Of a DNA stretch of 64,000 nt, positions 25,784 to 35,936 are shown piece by piece. The stretch covers positions 124,001 to 188,000 of the forward strand of contig NZ_WIAQ01000001.1 in assembly GCF_009466385.1 (NCBI RefSeq), written 5' to 3'. The translations under genes and the position numbers were made by a program. Source of the stretch: Peribacillus tepidiphilus (GTDB lineage: Bacteria > Bacillota > Bacilli > Bacillales > DSM-1321). Positions within the stretch are counted from its first letter, which is position 1. The number at the start of each line of letters is the position of its first letter. A model generated the notes under the pieces. The model saw only the letters and a program-made list of their open reading frames with translations, was not told the origin of the DNA and made no database searches.

Positions 25784-26596
25784 CTAGCCTAATTCCACTT
25801 CTTTTCTCTCGCCTTTTGAGAAAGTCATAAGCGTTGTATATCCGACAGATCGTGCCAGCTCAATCGCTTGATTAAAGTCTGCCCCGACATGTTCTGGGAA
25901 ATGGGCATCAGATGAAAGCACGATTGGAATACCTTTTTCATAACACATCTCAAGCAATCTTCTGTCAGGATATAATTCCCCAACAGGCTTCCTTAACCCA
26001 GCTGTACTGATTTCCACACAAGTTTTCGAGTTTTTAAGAGCTTCTGTTGCTCGATCATACTGTTCTAACAAAAAGTCCTCATCATTTGGAACATATTTAA
26101 AAATTTTCACCAAATCAATATGTCCAATTATATCGAATAAGTTGGACTCTGCAAGCGTTACGACCTGATCAAAATATTGTCTGTATATGTCAAACACATC
26201 CCGCTTGTCCCATTCATGGATGTATTCTTTTAAATCAATTCCAAAATCGCCGACCCAATGGATCGATCCAATCACATAATCGAAATCATAAGCCTTGATA
26301 AAAGCTGCCATTTCTTTATGCTTACCTGGAGTATAATCCATTTCAATCGACATTTTCACATCGATCCCACTATTCCACGCTTGCTTAAATAAAGCCACGT
26401 AATCAGCCATGTCATAGAATCTTCTAGGGTTCACCCATTCATTTTGTAAAATATCCGCAGTTTGGTAAAAATGATAAGCATGTTCTGATATGCCAAAATG
26501 CTGAATGTTCTTTGATTTTGCGGTATCCGTAAATTTTTTTAAATAATCCAGCGTAAGTGTCCCGGTTTCTAGATGATTATGATAATCCGTCAGCAT
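25784..26596 (-). CDS. PHP-family phosphatase, histidinol-phosphatase type
   Basis: A 270-residue PHP-domain metal hydrolase. Metal-binding motifs include DYHNH (residues 4-8), GISEHAYH, a central GSIHWV, IGHIDLVK and a final SSDAH. Similarity is to the HisJ/HisK type histidinol phosphatases, but no his genes are nearby and related PHP proteins have other phosphoester substrates. The exact role is therefore uncertain. Confidence 0.82.
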   Translation of the reverse strand: MLTDYHNHLETGTLTLDYLKKFTDTAKSKNIQHFGISEHAYHFYQTADILQNEWVNPRRFYDMADYVALFKQAWNSGIDVKMSIEMDYTPGKHKEMAAFIKAYDFDYVIGSIHWVGDFGIDLKEYIHEWDKRDVFDIYRQYFDQVVTLAESNLFDIIGHIDLVKIFKYVPNDEDFLLEQYDRATEALKNSKTCVEISTAGLRKPVGELYPDRRLLEMCYEKGIPIVLSSDAHFPEHVGADFNQAIELARSVGYTTLMTFSKGERKEVELG

Positions 26597-26719
26597 CCTT
26601 CTTCCCCCTTTATCCCTTTAATTATACAAAGGCATAAAGTAAAAAGGAAGGAATATTAACATAATTCTTATTTATTTTAATTTGTCCATAATATGTCAGT
26701 TTTCATCAACTTCGTTATG

Positions 26720-27436
26720 CTATATCCCTTTATGAATGACTAGCCTTTGGTTCGGATAGATCAAGTCAGAATTCAAATTGTTAAGTTGCATAATTCTTTC
26801 GACTTCGGTATCAAATTTAACTGAAATCGCCCAAAGCGTATCTCCTTTTTCTACTGAATAGACCATATCTTCCTTAACAGGGACTGTTACATCTAATGCT
26901 TTTTCAATGTTTACATTCGCTTCGTTAGACACACTCACTAATCTTGACTGTTCTAGAACTAAAAGCGGGTCCATTGCGTTCTCTTTTCCGAATGTCCATT
27001 CATCCTTATGAATCTCAAAATGGAGATGCACGCCTCTTGATCTACCTGTATTCCCCATTTTGCCTATTATTTGACCTTGTTTTACTTGTTGTCCAACCTC
27101 TGTAAATCTTTCATTTAAATGGGCATATACCGCTTCAAAAGAACCATGAGAAATAAATACGACATTGCCATATGTATGCGAATAATAAGATTTTGTGACG
27201 ATCCCATCTGCAGCAGCCACGATGTCAGTATTTAATGGTGCAGCTATATCAATTCCCTTATGGGATCCGTTTCTTGTTCCAAATGTATCCGATATTTCAC
27301 CATTGGATGGCCAAATCCAGTCTTTTGGTAGTGTTTCAATTTCATCTGCCTGACCAGTACTCCCCCCCACAAACAAGAGTCCTATACAAATGGCAATAAT
27401 CATCACAATCAAAAGCCTTTTTCCATAATCCTGCAT
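26720..27436 (-). CDS. M23 peptidase with C-terminal LysM domain
   Basis: A 238-residue secreted peptidoglycan hydrolase. It has a signal sequence (about 6-30), a LytM/M23 domain with zinc-binding HKGIDIA (first His/Asp) and HLHFE (last His), and a LysM domain from about 190 (VEKGDTLWAISVKF). All M23 zinc ligands appear intact, so it should be active. It is a single gene; the similar SpoIIQ-type proteins lack the LysM. No more specific name is justified. Confidence 0.87.
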   Translation of the reverse strand: MQDYGKRLLIVMIIAICIGLLFVGGSTGQADEIETLPKDWIWPSNGEISDTFGTRNGSHKGIDIAAPLNTDIVAAADGIVTKSYYSHTYGNVVFISHGSFEAVYAHLNERFTEVGQQVKQGQIIGKMGNTGRSRGVHLHFEIHKDEWTFGKENAMDPLLVLEQSRLVSVSNEANVNIEKALDVTVPVKEDMVYSVEKGDTLWAISVKFDTEVERIMQLNNLNSDLIYPNQRLVIHKGI

Positions 27437-27585
27437 GCTTTTCCTCCTATAAAAACCTTGTCCCTCTTGATACTATGCAACACTTTGTACAAATAGAACA
27501 TTGCATTGGAAAACTGTTCCTTATGCTAATGTTTCACGTTTAATAGTATTCCTCAAGTCTTAAAAGAAATATGCAAGATCCGAAG

Positions 27586-27656
27586 AAAAACAAAAAGGCT
27601 GCTCCATGCAGCAAGCGATTAACTGAATGAAAATCGCAATGGACATGAATCAGCCA
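27586..27656 (-). terminator. terminator of sigX-rsiX
   Basis: Read on the minus strand, a long imperfect stem (GGCTG, CATG, CCA, GCGATT arms) is closed by CAGCC and followed by TTTTTGTTTTT, directly after the rsiX stop. Confidence 0.72.
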
Positions 27657-27665
27657 AAAAGGTTC

Positions 27666-28880
27666 CTATTCTTTCACATAATTCGGATAAACAATCACAC
27701 TATTTTCGCCATTTAATGTAATTTTTCCAATCTTATCAACCTGACTATTCTGAAAGACAACACTTTTATATCCAAATTCCTTTGCTGTTAACAAGATGGC
27801 TTCTAATCCCTTTACAACCTCTTCAGAATTATTTAGCTTTGTATCATCACTGAAGGTTAAAACAAGTCTGTGGCCTTCTGTTTTAATCGAATCGATATGG
27901 ATCCATTTAGGTAAAGAGGGATAAATCAAACTACTATCGGTAGGTTTTTTCATTTCTTCAATAGCCGCTTCAATTGTATCAAAATGACTGATCGTAGGAA
28001 CAAGAAGCTTCTTTTGATGAACATTGGCTTGATAAAGTAAATAGGCTCTTTTAGTTGATCCTTCATTTACTTCTATCTTCGGAGTATAGCCTGTATGTGA
28101 AAATTCCGCACCTTCTTTGCCATTTGTTGTGAAACGTATTGTATCAAAGCCCTGATTTCTAGCAGTCTCTTTTAGAGCTTCCATAAAAATGGATTCTGTT
28201 GCAGATGAGCCATATGGATGTCCTGGACGTACATCCACCACAAGCTCTGTCTGCTTCTCAGAAGGTTTTATTTCAACTTCCTTCAAAGGATAAAAATCTT
28301 CTAACCCAAGAGATGCTTCATCAATTTTTTCCATCGTTTCCTTTATCAAACTAACCTGATCCTTATTTTCTTCACCGTCCACGACCAACGTTACTGGAAC
28401 AATATTGTTAATATTCAAATCAGGTACACCAAGCGTGACGGTAATTTTATTTTCCACATCCTCCTGAAATGCGATCGAATGTGCAACTTCTTCAGCAGCC
28501 TGCTTCATTAAAGTATTTGGCTCCTCAGCAGTTGTTGATTTGTTTTCATCAGCAGTTTTTATATCCGCAACCTTCTCATCGGAAGATTGCTTGTTATCAG
28601 TAGTGACTTCTATCCGTTCCTCTGACAATGGGCTATTTGCCAATTCTTTTGATTCCTTAGAGGCATCTTTTTTCAAAAATAAGGAGGAAGTAATAATTGC
28701 AAAAATGAAGAGAGCCGTTGCTGCAGCCATCACAGGAAAGAGCCGATGTACATTCCATTTCTTTTTTTCTACTTGCTGCACCCTAGCAAAAATCAGTTCC
28801 GGTGTGCGTTGATCCTTTATTATCGGTAACTCGGAAAAAAGTTGTTCGATTTCTTCATCTGTCCATTGTGATTTTTTCAT
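27666..28880 (-). CDS. rsiX: anti-sigma-X factor RsiX
   Basis: A 404-residue membrane protein that should hold sigma-X inactive. It has a short cytoplasmic N-terminal domain, one membrane helix (about 47-69) and a long extracytoplasmic part with two repeated GerMN-like units. The start ATG at 28880 follows AAAGGAGGAG and overlaps the end of sigX by 26 bases. It is somewhat longer than B. subtilis RsiX (368). The order sigX-rsiX next to resE is as in B. subtilis. Confidence 0.88.
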   Translation of the reverse strand: MKKSQWTDEEIEQLFSELPIIKDQRTPELIFARVQQVEKKKWNVHRLFPVMAAATALFIFAIITSSLFLKKDASKESKELANSPLSEERIEVTTDNKQSSDEKVADIKTADENKSTTAEEPNTLMKQAAEEVAHSIAFQEDVENKITVTLGVPDLNINNIVPVTLVVDGEENKDQVSLIKETMEKIDEASLGLEDFYPLKEVEIKPSEKQTELVVDVRPGHPYGSSATESIFMEALKETARNQGFDTIRFTTNGKEGAEFSHTGYTPKIEVNEGSTKRAYLLYQANVHQKKLLVPTISHFDTIEAAIEEMKKPTDSSLIYPSLPKWIHIDSIKTEGHRLVLTFSDDTKLNNSEEVVKGLEAILLTAKEFGYKSVVFQNSQVDKIGKITLNGENSVIVYPNYVKE

Positions 28881-29406
28881 AACTACTCTCCTCCTTTCCT
28901 GCATTTTCTTCCATAATTTTTTTCACGGCCTTTAACGCCCGGTGCTGTGTTGTTTTTACTTTACTTTCTGTCCATCCAAGGACTTCAGCAGTTTCTGAAA
29001 TCGATAAAGATTGGATATATCGTAGGATAATAACTGATTTCTGATCCATCGTACATTGGTCTAAGCTTTTATATAGCCACTGAATCTGTTCTTTTTGCAA
29101 AGCAATCTCTTCAGGAATCGAACTGTCATCCTTTACTTGCTGCTTATCCCAATCGAAGTTTTCTAAGAGGCGCTGCTTCCAGCTTTTCTGCTTTCTAAAA
29201 TGATCAATGGCTGCATTACGGGCAATGGAATAAAGCCATGTTTTTTCACTGCTTTTCCCTTCAAAACGCTGATATGATTTATATACCCTAATATAGACTT
29301 CTTGAACAAGGTCTTCTGCTGTCTCTTTATTCTTTACCATATAAAACAAAAATTGAAATAAATCCTGATGATAGTTTTCATAAATCCTTTGAAAAACGGA
29401 GTCCAT
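28855..29406 (-). CDS. sigX: ECF sigma factor SigX
   Basis: A 183-residue ECF sigma factor: region 2 with DLVQEVYIRVYKSYQRF and the -10 recognition helix, and region 4 with LSISETAEVLGWTESKVKTT as the -35-binding helix-turn-helix. In B. subtilis sigma-X controls cell-surface charge genes. Downstream rsiX overlaps it. A sigma-X type promoter (TGTAAC-17-CGAC) lies just upstream, so it is probably autoregulated. Confidence 0.93.
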   Translation of the reverse strand: MDSVFQRIYENYHQDLFQFLFYMVKNKETAEDLVQEVYIRVYKSYQRFEGKSSEKTWLYSIARNAAIDHFRKQKSWKQRLLENFDWDKQQVKDDSSIPEEIALQKEQIQWLYKSLDQCTMDQKSVIILRYIQSLSISETAEVLGWTESKVKTTQHRALKAVKKIMEENAGKEESSYEKITMDR

Positions 29407-29433
29407 TTATCCCCCTCCTCCGTCATAATAATA

Positions 29434-29460
29434 GTCGAATGTTAACAAAATAAAGTTACA
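29434..29460 (-). promoter_or_regulatory. autoregulatory sigma-X promoter of sigX
   Basis: Minus-strand TGTAAC (29455-29460), 17-base spacer and CGAC (29434-29437), the pattern of B. subtilis sigma-X promoters, about 30 bases from the sigX ATG. Confidence 0.75.
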
Positions 29461-29482
29461 CTTTTAAATATAGTCTTTTTTA

Positions 29483-29514
29483 GATAAAAATGGAAGGGTC
29501 TGGATAACCCATTC
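29483..29514 (-). terminator. second hairpin copy beyond resE
   Basis: Stem GAAtGGGT/ACCCTTC followed on the minus strand by CATTTTTAT. It is nearly the same hairpin as the resE terminator at 29592-29622 and lies on the far side of the repeat element. Confidence 0.65.
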
Positions 29515-29591
29515 TTTCAGACTACTTCCGCTGTGATGCTCCCATCCTCGACTGACAAGTGTTTTCAAACAATCTGAATATGTGTGTAATA
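29515..29591 (-). repeat. terminator-nested repeat element, short copy
   Basis: Shares TCCTCGACTGACAAG, GTTTTCAA and TCTGAAT with the element at 46870-47027 in the same orientation relative to the upstream gene. Ends carry CAGACT/AATCTG inverted arms. It lies between two near-identical hairpins. Confidence 0.55.
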
Positions 29592-29622
29592 CAATAAAAA
29601 AGAAGGGTGTAGATAACCCTTC
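29592..29622 (-). terminator. terminator of resDE
   Basis: Perfect stem GAAGGGT/ACCCTTC with a seven-base loop and TTTTTT on the minus strand, about 60 bases past the resE stop. Confidence 0.9.
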
Positions 29623-29680
29623 CTGTCTTTTTAATGAAAAGTCGCTGTTTCTCATGTAACAAGATTTTTCGGCAATTCTT

Positions 29681-31468
29681 TTATTTTTTATCGTATTGTC
29701 TCAAATTTTGCGGTATGGTGAAAGTAAATGTCGTACCTTTGTGCAAATAACTTTGTACCATAATTTCACCATTGTGAGCTTCAATGATATTTTTTGCGAT
29801 GGCCAGTCCCAAACCTGTACCTGATCTTCCTCTTGTTCTAGCCTTGTCAGCCTTATAGAAACGTTCAAAAACAAATGGTAAATCTTCTTCTGGAATACCT
29901 GAACCAGAATCTTTCACTTCAATAACTAAACCTTTCCGAGGGTGAAGACGCTGAATAATCGTTACAGTACCATTTTCAGGAGTATGTCTAATGGCATTAT
30001 CAATCAAATTCGTCAATACCTGTTCGATTCGATCAGGGTCAAATCTCCACTCAAGATCCTGGTTCTCAAGTGATGTACTGATAAGAATCCTTTTTTCTTT
30101 AGCCAACCCATAAAATTTGGAAGCGATGCGTTTTAAATAAGGCTCAAGTTGGACTGTATCCATTTTTAAACTAATGTGTCCAGCTTCCATTCTTGCAAGG
30201 TCAAGTAAATCATTTACCAGTCTTCCCATTCTTAATGACTCATCATATATGATTTTCGCCATTTCCTTTTTATCTTCCTCAGTGGCCGCAATATCATCAA
30301 TAATGGCCTCACTGTACCCTTGAAGCATGGAAATAGGTGTTCTTAGTTCATGTGATACATTGGCAATAAAATCTTTTCTTAACTTATTGAGTCTTCTTTC
30401 TTCCGTCATGTCACGAAGAACTGCAACAGCCCCCCGAATGTTTTCTTGATTATAAAGAAGACTAACAATGATGACCCAGTGGTGACCTTGCAGCGATATT
30501 TCTCCAACCTGTTCTCTTTCCGATTCTACTGCCTTTTCGAACAAGCTCATAAAAATAGGCGGGGCTTCATGTTCATCCTTTAAAAATCCTTTTTCATAAT
30601 ACCAATACTGCAGGAACCGTTCTGCAGGGGGATTGGTAGCAAGAATGGTTCCGTCTCGATTAATCGTAATCACTCCGTCAGCCATACTGCTTAAGATGTT
30701 CGATAAGTTTTCTTTTTCCTGGCTCAACGCATTCATATTAAATTTTAATTGTTTTGCCATTTGGTTAAAAGCAGTTGCTAGTTCACCAATTTCATCATGA
30801 GTTAAAATTGGCACTTTGGTATCAAATTTTCCACGTGCCACTTCAAATGCCGCTTCTCTCATCTTTCTCAATGGCGAGGTAATTCTTGTTGACAGGAAGA
30901 AAGCAAATATGGTCGTTAGAACAATGGCTACCCCAGCAGCCAAAAGAATGAATTTTGTAGTAGATTGAATGGTTTTCTCCATGTCTTGAAGCAATTGATA
31001 AATGAAGATGACACCATTTTCCCCATTCACTTCCATTGGGAATCCAATCATGATAACAGGTGTCCCATCTTTTTTATCAGAATTTTGTAGCACTAATTCT
31101 TTACGAACGATTTTCCTGTCTGTAAAAATTTTCGAAAGATCCTTATCCTGTTTTAAAACATCTAAGGAAAAAGCCGGAGACATGGAAGAATCTGATGTAA
31201 AATATGTTTCGTCTCCTACAACAATCATAATTTTTGTTGAACTTCCTAACAATTCGGAAGAAATCGTTAAAGCTGAATCCGGATCTTCGTACTCTTCGAC
31301 GATTTTTGCGATCCGACTTGCAGTAATAGTCAATTTGTCTTCGATTTGGTTAATATGGAAATTCTCAAAGAACTCCAACAATAATACGGTCAATATAAAG
31401 AGAACGAACGAAACGAGCAAAAGGATTGTTAGCCAAAGCTTCCCAACGACACTCCGCCAAAATATCAT
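29681..31468 (-). CDS. resE: sensor histidine kinase ResE
   Basis: A 595-residue membrane sensor kinase for oxygen limitation and nitric oxide. Domains in order: membrane helix (10-33), extracytoplasmic domain (to about 170), second helix (172-192), HAMP (to about 245), PAS domain, dimerisation domain with phospho-acceptor H373 in NVSHELRTP, and ATPase domain with [11 protein letters not shown] and DSGSGIP. Its start overlaps resD by four bases. With ResD it should control aerobic/anaerobic respiration genes, including resABC next door. Confidence 0.95.
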   Translation of the reverse strand: MIFWRSVVGKLWLTILLLVSFVLFILTVLLLEFFENFHINQIEDKLTITASRIAKIVEEYEDPDSALTISSELLGSSTKIMIVVGDETYFTSDSSMSPAFSLDVLKQDKDLSKIFTDRKIVRKELVLQNSDKKDGTPVIMIGFPMEVNGENGVIFIYQLLQDMEKTIQSTTKFILLAAGVAIVLTTIFAFFLSTRITSPLRKMREAAFEVARGKFDTKVPILTHDEIGELATAFNQMAKQLKFNMNALSQEKENLSNILSSMADGVITINRDGTILATNPPAERFLQYWYYEKGFLKDEHEAPPIFMSLFEKAVESEREQVGEISLQGHHWVIIVSLLYNQENIRGAVAVLRDMTEERRLNKLRKDFIANVSHELRTPISMLQGYSEAIIDDIAATEEDKKEMAKIIYDESLRMGRLVNDLLDLARMEAGHISLKMDTVQLEPYLKRIASKFYGLAKEKRILISTSLENQDLEWRFDPDRIEQVLTNLIDNAIRHTPENGTVTIIQRLHPRKGLVIEVKDSGSGIPEEDLPFVFERFYKADKARTRGRSGTGLGLAIAKNIIEAHNGEIMVQSYLHKGTTFTFTIPQNLRQYDKK

Positions 31469-32181
31469 TCATTCACAACCTCAAATTTATAACCTACTCC
31501 CCAGACAGTTACAATCATTTTTGCAGCATTCTCTGAAACTCTGTTCAGTTTTTCACGAAGTCTTTTGACATGAGTGTCAACCGTTCTCAAATCGCCAAAA
31601 AATTCATAATGCCACACTTCCTTTAAAAGCTGCTCTCGGTCAAATACTTTATCAGGAGATTTTGCCAAAAAGTAGAGCAACTCATATTCTTTCGGAGTTA
31701 GTGATACTTCCTTACCGTCTGCTGTTACTCTATGTGCATCGTTATCAATCGTTAGATGCGGGAATACAATAACATCCTTTGTTGTTGTCTCGGTTTGCAA
31801 ATAGCTTGTTTTAGACGATCTTCTGAGCAAGGCTTTTACCCGAAGCACGACTTCACGTGGACTAAATGGTTTTACAATATAATCATCCGTGCCGACCTCA
31901 AATCCTTGAACACGGTTTATTTCTTCACCTTTTGCAGTAAGCATGATAATAGGTGTTGATTTCTTCTCGCGTAGCTCCCGGCAAACCTCTATCCCATCCT
32001 TACCCGGCATCATGATATCTAATAAAATGAGATCATAATCATTTTCAATCGCTTTTGACAATGCCTCATTTCCATCCTCTGCTTCATCAATGATATATTC
32101 TTCTCTTTCTAGATACATTTTCAATAAACGACGAATGCGCTCTTCATCATCCACAACTAGAATTTTGATTTCATTCTCCAT
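31465..32181 (-). CDS. resD: response regulator ResD
   Basis: A 238-residue OmpR-type regulator. The receiver domain has DD (11-12), phospho-acceptor D55 in [10 protein letters not shown] and the conserved lysine in VKPF. The C-terminal winged helix ends with [12 protein letters not shown] and VWGVGYKFE. It lies 294 bases from resC and is separated by the resABC terminator, so resDE probably also has its own promoter. Confidence 0.96.
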   Translation of the reverse strand: MENEIKILVVDDEERIRRLLKMYLEREEYIIDEAEDGNEALSKAIENDYDLILLDIMMPGKDGIEVCRELREKKSTPIIMLTAKGEEINRVQGFEVGTDDYIVKPFSPREVVLRVKALLRRSSKTSYLQTETTTKDVIVFPHLTIDNDAHRVTADGKEVSLTPKEYELLYFLAKSPDKVFDREQLLKEVWHYEFFGDLRTVDTHVKRLREKLNRVSENAAKMIVTVWGVGYKFEVVNE

Positions 32182-32406
32182 GTTTCTTCTTCCTCCCTTT
32201 TGTTTAGTACAAAATCTCGGTTTGCTTTTCCATTACTATTATTTACAGGTCATTTAAACCCTTACAAAGTATGTAATTTTGGTCCTTTCATTATTTCAAC
32301 TCTTTCATTATATATAAAATCCTTAAAAAGCAAAATAATCTTTGTTGATTGACAAGTTTGAAAAAGTTTACTATTAGTATTTCTTAATCGATCCATATCT
32401 CATTCA

Positions 32407-32460
32407 TAAAAAAGGATGACTCCTAATTAAAGTGCTGAACACTTTCCTGAGTCATCCCTT
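32407..32460 (-). terminator. terminator of resABC
   Basis: Stem GGATGACTC/GAGTCATCC with an inner AAAGTG/CACTTT helix, and TTTTTT on the minus strand, just after the resC stop. Confidence 0.88.
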
Positions 32461-32475
32461 TCTCATGGCTTTTGA

Positions 32476-33654
32476 TTAAGCATAAGAGTGCAGACCTGCG
32501 ATTACTAAATTTACTACAATAAGGTTAAACATCATAATAATAAATCCTATGACTGCAAGCCAAGCTGATTTTTCTCCATGCCATCCTCTTGAAAGGCGTA
32601 AGTGTAAAAATGCCGCATAAAACAGCCATGTGATTAGAGCCCAAACCTCTTTAGGGTCCCATCCCCAAAAACGTGTCCAAGCAATTTGTGCCCAAATCAT
32701 TGCAAAGATTAGTGCTCCAAGTGTAAAAACTGGAAATCCAATTAATACAGAACGGTATCCAATTTCATCTACAAGGTCTAAATTAACATTTTTAACTAGT
32801 GGCTGAAGAGTATGAGCGATTCTTTTTCTAAAAATCAATCGGAGAAAACAATATAAAACTGCACCAGTGAGTAATGACCAAACGACTGTGTTTAATTTTT
32901 TTGCATTGATTATTGCCGGCATCTCAACAAGTGGTTCCAACCTGTTGTCTGTTTTCAATTCATTTTCATGGAGTCCGACAAGTGCTGGAAGATGGTAAAC
33001 TTCCTCAACTTGTTCCCCGTGTTTGTTAACCCAATCAAACTTTGCTTCATAACCCATAGCTGAAAATACAGAAAGAATTATGACGAAACCTAAAGTAGCA
33101 ATTAAACCAAACATTGTTGCTTCGAGCCAAAATGTACTTTTGGTTTTCTTTGATTGATCTACTACACGAATTAAATAAATGATTCCCGCTGCAAAACTAA
33201 CAGCTAAGATTGCTTGTCCGGCAGCTGCAGTCGTCACATGGATCGCAAGCCAGTTACTTTGAAGTGCTGGAATCAGCGGTGAGATTTCTCTCGGGAACAT
33301 GCTGGCATAAGCAATAATCAAAACCGCTATCGGGAGTGTAAAAACTCCGAGAACTGGGGTCTTATAAATTGAAAAAATAACGATAAATGCTCCGACAAGC
33401 ATCATTCCAAAGAAGGTCGTAAATTCAAACAAATTACTGACAGGTGCATGTCCTGCAGCAATCCATCTCGTGATAAAATATCCTGATTGTGAAACAAACC
33501 CGATAATAGTTAGAATAAATCCGATTAGAGCGAATTTACTAAGCTTTTTCTCTCCACGATGTCTTTTATCTTTAATGGCTCCACTGAAAAGAAAAGTTGC
33601 CAGCAAATATAGGATGAATGCGATATATAATAAATTGCTGCTAAGCTGGACCAT
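32476..33654 (-). CDS. resC: cytochrome c biogenesis protein ResC (CcsA family)
   Basis: A 392-residue polytopic protein of system II cytochrome c maturation, thought to move heme across the membrane with ResB. The tryptophan-rich heme-handling motif is [18 protein letters not shown], with conserved histidines before it and in the C-terminal helices. GGGGGG precedes the ATG. It overlaps the end of resB by 14 bases. Confidence 0.95.
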   Translation of the reverse strand: MVQLSSNLLYIAFILYLLATFLFSGAIKDKRHRGEKKLSKFALIGFILTIIGFVSQSGYFITRWIAAGHAPVSNLFEFTTFFGMMLVGAFIVIFSIYKTPVLGVFTLPIAVLIIAYASMFPREISPLIPALQSNWLAIHVTTAAAGQAILAVSFAAGIIYLIRVVDQSKKTKSTFWLEATMFGLIATLGFVIILSVFSAMGYEAKFDWVNKHGEQVEEVYHLPALVGLHENELKTDNRLEPLVEMPAIINAKKLNTVVWSLLTGAVLYCFLRLIFRKRIAHTLQPLVKNVNLDLVDEIGYRSVLIGFPVFTLGALIFAMIWAQIAWTRFWGWDPKEVWALITWLFYAAFLHLRLSRGWHGEKSAWLAVIGFIIMMFNLIVVNLVIAGLHSYA

Positions 33655-35293
33655 TCGTTTCCCCCCTATTTTGAAGCTTTTCTACTTGCAGCTGATCAAT
33701 CGGCTCATTTAATCCCAGATCTTTGATGATTGAATGGATATCCTTTTTCAATCCGTACCAGTTTTTGTTCGTATGAGCTGCTATCCAAATCTCATCTCCA
33801 CGCTTTTGAATCCAAATTCGACGATGATTCCAATAAGAACCTTGAATCACGCCAATCATAAAAATGATTCCTCCGATTCCTATTACCCAAAGCGTCATGT
33901 CCTTACGAACCGTAAGAGCGGAAACGTTCTTTGTCTCAGCTCCGGCAAATGCCATTTTGTATGTATTGTCACCAAATGGCTCTACCGTTTGCTGAATGGC
34001 AACAAAGCTTACTTCACCTTTTGGTTTATCAGGTGTAATCATCTTAAAAACAAATGCAGGATTGTTTGGAATTCGAGATTTAGTCGTAGGTTTTCCATTT
34101 TCATCAAACTCAAAGTCCGGAAAATAGCTCATCAATTCGACCGTATATCCATTTCCTAAATCAAATTTTTGCTTTGGATCATAGAGATCAATTGTGATTG
34201 TGCCATATTCTTTCTTGTCTGACTTTTTCGTTAACTTGAAGATCATCTTGTTCAGTTCGTTCAGCTTATAATCCACTTGGTATAAAGCATAGTGATTATG
34301 CTTTAGCGGTTCATTAACTCTTATTTTCTGATCTTTTATTTTTTTCAATTTAGGCTCTTCACCCGGTAAAGTGTCTTCACTTTTTTCGTAGAGTGTGACA
34401 TTTGTTTGGAAATTCTTTGGCACTGAACCAACCTTGTCCAAAGCTTTCTTGAAGACTTCTTTATCTTTTTCTTTATCGTACACTTCGAAAATGAATCCAT
34501 TACTTTTTAAGAAATATTGACCGTTCGTACCTGGGATTTCCTTTGTTTCGCCTTCCCTGATCCACAGAACTTTATCTACATACATACCAGGAACGAAACG
34601 AAGCATCGTACCAAAAAGGAAAATAATCAGACCGATATGGTTAATATAAGGACCCCATCTTGAAAAACGACCTTTTTCCGCTAAAATGCTGCCATTTTCC
34701 TCCCGCACATGAAAACGGCGCTCAGCCAATCTCTTTTTGATTGTCTCCATGTCAATCTGTTTTCCAGCAACATTTGTTATACCGAAAATACGTTGACGCT
34801 TTAAAAAGCCTTCATGCCTTTCGACTTTTTGCGTTTTTAACGCCCGATAAAGGGGGACGACTCGGTCAAGGCTGCATATTACCAGTGAAATTCCGATCGA
34901 AGCTATCAGAATCAAATACCACCATGAACTATAAAGGTTATGAAACCCTAATGTATAGTAAAGCTTTCCTGCCCAGCCATACTCCTCTTCATAATAAAGC
35001 TCTGCAGGCATTGTAGGAGGTATGTACATTTCCTGAGGAAAAATAGTACCAATTGCTGAAGCAACCAACGTAATAACAATCAACCATACACCGACTTTAA
35101 CAGAAGAAAAGAAATTCCATATTTTATCGATAATCGTTTTGTTATAAGTCTGCGATCTTCTAGCTGTTCCCTCATAACGCATGTCCAGCAGTTTATTGTC
35201 ATTGCTTTCTTCATCCAATACCCGTCCGCACGATTCACAAAGAACAGTACCATGCGGATTTACGTGCCTACATTCGCATTTTACATCATTCAT
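33641..35293 (-). CDS. resB: cytochrome c biogenesis protein ResB
   Basis: The 550-residue partner of ResC in system II. It has a short N-terminal cysteine cluster ([17 protein letters not shown]), membrane helices near 65-90, 125-145 and 215-235, a large extracytoplasmic domain, and a final helix before the C-terminus. GGGGAG precedes the ATG. It sits 17 bases after resA in the resABC operon. Confidence 0.95.
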   Translation of the reverse strand: MNDVKCECRHVNPHGTVLCESCGRVLDEESNDNKLLDMRYEGTARRSQTYNKTIIDKIWNFFSSVKVGVWLIVITLVASAIGTIFPQEMYIPPTMPAELYYEEEYGWAGKLYYTLGFHNLYSSWWYLILIASIGISLVICSLDRVVPLYRALKTQKVERHEGFLKRQRIFGITNVAGKQIDMETIKKRLAERRFHVREENGSILAEKGRFSRWGPYINHIGLIIFLFGTMLRFVPGMYVDKVLWIREGETKEIPGTNGQYFLKSNGFIFEVYDKEKDKEVFKKALDKVGSVPKNFQTNVTLYEKSEDTLPGEEPKLKKIKDQKIRVNEPLKHNHYALYQVDYKLNELNKMIFKLTKKSDKKEYGTITIDLYDPKQKFDLGNGYTVELMSYFPDFEFDENGKPTTKSRIPNNPAFVFKMITPDKPKGEVSFVAIQQTVEPFGDNTYKMAFAGAETKNVSALTVRKDMTLWVIGIGGIIFMIGVIQGSYWNHRRIWIQKRGDEIWIAAHTNKNWYGLKKDIHSIIKDLGLNEPIDQLQVEKLQNRGETNGPA

Positions 35294-35310
35294 TAAAAAA
35301 TCTCCCCAAA

Positions 35311-35838
35311 TTAAGGTTTAATTCTCTCCATATGTTCCTGAATCATCTTTTCTGTAAGAGTCCCGGTAAGGGAATCAATGACCTTACCATTTTTGTCAAT
35401 TAGGAAAGTAACGGGAAGTGGCCCGACACTATAAGCATTTTGCACCTGGCTTTTCGAATCTATTAATATCGGAAACGATAGATGATGTTTTTGGACAAAA
35501 TTATTCACAGCAAATTTAGATTCTCCTACATTCACTGCTAATATTTGAACACCTTGGTCTTTATAAACCTTATATTGATTATCCATATATGGCATTTCCT
35601 TTTCACACGGCTTACACCATGTTCCCCAAAAATTCAAAAATACCCCCTGTCCCTTATAGTCAGATAACTTATGTTTGTTCCCTTCTAGATCTGTCAGAAC
35701 AAAATCTGGTGCCTCTGAATTTATTTTTACCGTCTCATTTTTTTCTTTCATAAAATTAGCATAGAGTGTATAAATAATAGCCGCACCTAAAATGGCGAGA
35801 ATAGCCGCTCGCATAATGAGCCGTCGCTTTTTCCCCAT
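35311..35838 (-). CDS. resA: thiol-disulfide oxidoreductase ResA
   Basis: A membrane-anchored thioredoxin-like protein that reduces the heme-binding cysteines of apocytochrome c. The 175-residue sequence has an N-terminal anchor (about 8-27) and the active site WCKPC (C75, C78); B. subtilis ResA has CEPC. The start ATG at 35838 follows GGGGGATT; seven upstream codons in the frame are not used. It is the first gene of resABC. Confidence 0.94.
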   Translation of the reverse strand: MGKKRRLIMRAAILAILGAAIIYTLYANFMKEKNETVKINSEAPDFVLTDLEGNKHKLSDYKGQGVFLNFWGTWCKPCEKEMPYMDNQYKVYKDQGVQILAVNVGESKFAVNNFVQKHHLSFPILIDSKSQVQNAYSVGPLPVTFLIDKNGKVIDSLTGTLTEKMIQEHMERIKP

Positions 35839-35870
35839 ACAGAATCCCCCTAAAAACATTCTTAGACATT

Positions 35871-35879
35871 ATTATAGCA
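35871..35879 (-). promoter_or_regulatory. extended -10 element of resA promoter
   Basis: TGC-TATAAT on the minus strand about 33 bases before the resA start, a perfect extended -10. No good -35 is seen, consistent with an activator such as ResD, which is known to act at resA. Confidence 0.55.
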
Positions 35880-35936
35880 TTTTACAACACAGTCATATTG
35901 TTTTCATTTTTGAAGGTTATGTGACAAATTTTCACA

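Noticed and set aside
29464-29655. 63-codon frame upstream of sigX
   Set aside because: It covers the repeat element, both hairpins and overlaps the resE terminator. No ribosome site was seen; not a gene.
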